Below are positions 5,218-6,792 of a stretch of 6,792 bases of DNA, piece after piece. The notes beneath the pieces were generated by a model. That model did not search any database, was not told the DNA's origin, and was given only the letters and a program-made list of their open reading frames with translations. A program made the translations under genes and the position numbers. Positions within the stretch are counted from its first letter, which is position 1, and each line of letters begins with the position of its first letter. The stretch comes from Methanobacteriota archaeon. GTDB taxonomy: Archaea; Thermoplasmatota; Thermoplasmata; RBG-16-68-12. The stretch lies in assembly GCA_005878325.1 (NCBI GenBank), contig VBMR01000067.1:1-6792 (forward strand), given 5' to 3'.

Positions 5218-6753
5218 ATGGCCTCTGCCCTTCGCGCGCTCCTGAGCGTGTCGGACAAGGAGGGGCTCGTGGATTTTGCCCGCGGCTTGCGAGACCTCGG
5301 GTTCGAACTCATCGGAACGGATGGCACGGCGAAGACCCTCCGGGAGGCGGGCCTTCCGGTGACGACCGTCGCGGATTACACGGGCCTCAAGGAGGGCCTC
5401 GGGGGCCGGGTGAAGACGCTCCATCCCCGGATCTTCGCGGGCAGCCTCGCCCCCTCCGGGAAGGAGCCGGACCTGCGGGACCTCGGGGCCGTCGCGATCG
5501 ACCTCGTCGTCGTGAATCTCTACCCGTTCGAGTCGACCGTTGCGAAGCCGGATGTGTCCCTGTCGGAGGCGATCGAGAACATCGACATCGGAGGCGTCTC
5601 GCTCATCCGCGCCGCGGCGAAGAACGCGACGCGGGTCACCGTCGTCGTCCGGCCCGGCCGCTACTCGGAGGTCCTGGCGGCGCTGCGCGAACACGGCTCG
5701 GTCCCCGCCGCCCTTCGAGAGGACCTCGCTCTCGAGGCCTTCCAATATACATCCCGCTACGACGCCGCGATTTTCAACTACCTCGCCTCCCGCAAGGGCA
5801 CCGCGATGCCGCCCGCCCTTCGGCTCGCCTACGACAAGATCTCCGATCTGCGGTATGGGGAGAATCCGTACCAGAAGGCCGCCCTGTATGGAGAGCCGTT
5901 CCCGTTCGCGGCGACCGCCACCGCGGAACGGTTGAATGGCAAGGAGTTATCGTACAACAACCTAATCGACCTGGACGCGGCCTTGCGCGTCGCGACGGAG
6001 TTCGAACGGCCCGCGGTGGTCGTGATCAAACATACGAACCCCTCCGGAGTCGCCGTCGCCGGACGGCTCGCGGATGCCTACCGCGCGGCCCACGATGCAG
6101 ATCCGATCTCGGCGTACGGCGGCGTGGTCGGCGCGAATCGACCGATTGATGGGGAAACGGCGAAGGCCATGACGCGCCATGTGCTCGACGCCGTGATCGC
6201 GCCCGGATACGAGCCGAAGGCGCTCGAGGCCCTCCGGGCGAAGAAGAAGGGCACGTTCCTGATCCTCCAGACCCGCGGTCCGCTCCCGAAGCACCATGGG
6301 ACGGATATGACCCGCGTCCTCGGGGGCGTCCTCCTGCAGACGACGGACTTCCCGGAGCCGAGACCCGAATCGTTCAAGGTCGTGACGAAGGCCTCGCCGA
6401 CGCCGGATCAGGTGCGCGACATCCTCTTTGGGATCGCGGTGAGCCGGTACGTGAAGTCGAACTCGATCGTCCTCGTCCAGGGGGAACGCACGGTCGGCAT
6501 CGGGGCGGGGCAGATGAGCCGCGTCGACGCGTGCATGCTCGCGTGCCTCAAGGCGAAAGGGGCGGCCCGCGGGAGCATCGCCGTGAGCGATGCCTACTTC
6601 CCGTTTCGGGACGGGTTGGACGAACTCGGGAGGGCGGGCGTCGCCGCGGTCGCGCAGCCGGGCGGCTCGATCCGCGATGAAGAGGTCATCGCGGCGGCGG
6701 ACGAGCACGGGATCGCGATGGTCTTCACGAACCTCCGCCTGTTCAAGCACTGA
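5218..6753 (+). CDS. purH: Bifunctional AICAR formyltransferase / IMP cyclohydrolase
   Basis: PurH carries out the last two steps to IMP: it formylates AICAR with 10-formyl-THF, then closes the ring; cytosolic. The 511 residues are full length for the fused enzyme. The cyclohydrolase half shows SVSDK (10-14), GTDGTAKTL (33-41), GRVKTLHP with K66 (63-70), NLYPF with Y102 (100-104), IDIGG with D123 and AAAKN with K135. The formyltransferase half shows YGENPYQ (213-219), KHTNPSG with catalytic K271-H272, DPISAYGG (295-302), VKSN with N415, GIGAGQMSRVD (427-437), SDAYFPF (457-463), QPGGSIRDEEVI (480-491) and the C-terminal LFKH. Both activities should be intact. Small deviations are Ser for Cys in KHxNPCG and AGSLAPS where relatives have GGILARR. 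An in-frame TTG at 5185 would add eleven residues but overlaps the promoter box, so I use the ATG at 5218. Many archaea use PurP and PurO instead. It appears coupled to the next gene. Confidence 0.96.
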   Translation: MASALRALLSVSDKEGLVDFARGLRDLGFELIGTDGTAKTLREAGLPVTTVADYTGLKEGLGGRVKTLHPRIFAGSLAPSGKEPDLRDLGAVAIDLVVVNLYPFESTVAKPDVSLSEAIENIDIGGVSLIRAAAKNATRVTVVVRPGRYSEVLAALREHGSVPAALREDLALEAFQYTSRYDAAIFNYLASRKGTAMPPALRLAYDKISDLRYGENPYQKAALYGEPFPFAATATAERLNGKELSYNNLIDLDAALRVATEFERPAVVVIKHTNPSGVAVAGRLADAYRAAHDADPISAYGGVVGANRPIDGETAKAMTRHVLDAVIAPGYEPKALEALRAKKKGTFLILQTRGPLPKHHGTDMTRVLGGVLLQTTDFPEPRPESFKVVTKASPTPDQVRDILFGIAVSRYVKSNSIVLVQGERTVGIGAGQMSRVDACMLACLKAKGAARGSIAVSDAYFPFRDGLDELGRAGVAAVAQPGGSIRDEEVIAAADEHGIAMVFTNLRLFKH

Positions 6754-6755
6754 GG
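6752..6755 (+). promoter_or_regulatory. Shine-Dalgarno-like site for the gene after purH
   Basis: GAGG overlaps the purH TGA stop and lies 7 bases before the ATG at 6763. This is good spacing for ribosome binding, unlike the starts of the other genes here. It favours 6763 over the ATG at 6757, which would leave almost no spacing, and suggests translation coupled to purH. Confidence 0.4.
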
Positions 6756-6762
6756 AATGGGC

Positions 6763-6792
6763 ATGGGGCGAATCCGAGTCGGCGTCCTCGCG
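6763..6792 (+). CDS. Start of a downstream gene, possibly GAR formyltransferase; cut by window edge
   Basis: Only ten codons are visible (MGRIRVGVLA), open to the window end. A basic start followed by a hydrophobic strand fits the first beta strand of PurN (GAR formyltransferase), where a glycine-rich ASGxGSN loop would come next. PurN would use the same 10-formyl-THF as PurH, which fits the neighbourhood. Ten residues cannot prove this: PurQ, PdxT and other Rossmann-type proteins begin in a similar way. The ATG at 6757 in the same frame is an alternative start. It begins 9 bases after the purH stop, with a Shine-Dalgarno-like GAGG, so it is very likely co-transcribed with purH. Confidence 0.45.
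   Translation, partial: MGRIRVGVLA

Noticed and set aside
3976..5745. 589-codon open frame on the minus strand opposite the methylenetetrahydrofolate reductase gene and the start of purH
   Set aside because: It has no family motifs, a low-complexity Arg/Gly/His/Glu-rich translation, and spans two well-supported genes on the other strand.
5962..6750. 262-codon minus-strand open frame opposite the 3' half of purH
   Set aside because: An antisense shadow: purH conserved motifs run through the whole interval on the plus strand.

Overview
This window is a compact, GC-rich (about two thirds G+C by eye) stretch of chromosome, probably from a euryarchaeon. Thermoplasmatota-like is my best guess, but it is only a guess. 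Four things point to an archaeon: a geranylgeranyl-reductase-family flavoprotein; an archaeal-style PurD (C-terminal extension and an NARFxDPExMNVLP motif); a tandem winged-helix regulator; and AT-rich TATA-like boxes about 25-40 bases before the chosen start of every gene except the last, mostly without a Shine-Dalgarno sequence. Bacterial origin is not strictly excluded, since PurH, FolD and MetF-type reductase are mainly bacterial families.

Layout. The left part (1-2245) reads on the minus strand: folD followed, 37 bases on, by purD, whose C-terminus is cut by the window edge. A 178-base divergent control region (2246-2423) separates folD from the plus-strand genes. These are a small tandem winged-helix regulator (2424-2954), a geranylgeranyl-reductase-like FAD protein (2988-4139), a 5,10-methylenetetrahydrofolate reductase (4195-5139), a bifunctional purH (5218-6753) and the first codons of a gene that is probably purN (from 6763). 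No gene-free stretch exceeds 300 bases. I see no RNA gene, mobile element, CRISPR array or long repeat.

How the genes fit together. Five of the seven genes belong to one theme: tetrahydrofolate one-carbon metabolism feeding purine synthesis. FolD turns 5,10-methylene-THF into 10-formyl-THF. PurH uses the formyl group for the last steps to IMP, and PurN (if the call is right) uses it earlier, on the GAR made by PurD. The MetF-type reductase takes the same 5,10-methylene-THF towards 5-methyl-THF and methionine. The reductase-family flavoprotein probably saturates isoprenoid chains of membrane lipids and is the outlier. The winged-helix protein lies divergent to folD-purD and is the natural candidate for a local regulator, but nothing in the sequence proves its target.

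I found no convincing undescribed system. The most useful observations are the repeated promoter geometry, which suggests leaderless single-gene transcripts, the contrasting Shine-Dalgarno coupling of purH to the next gene, two inverted repeats in the divergent control region, and the bacterial-type THF/PurH route in a probable archaeon.
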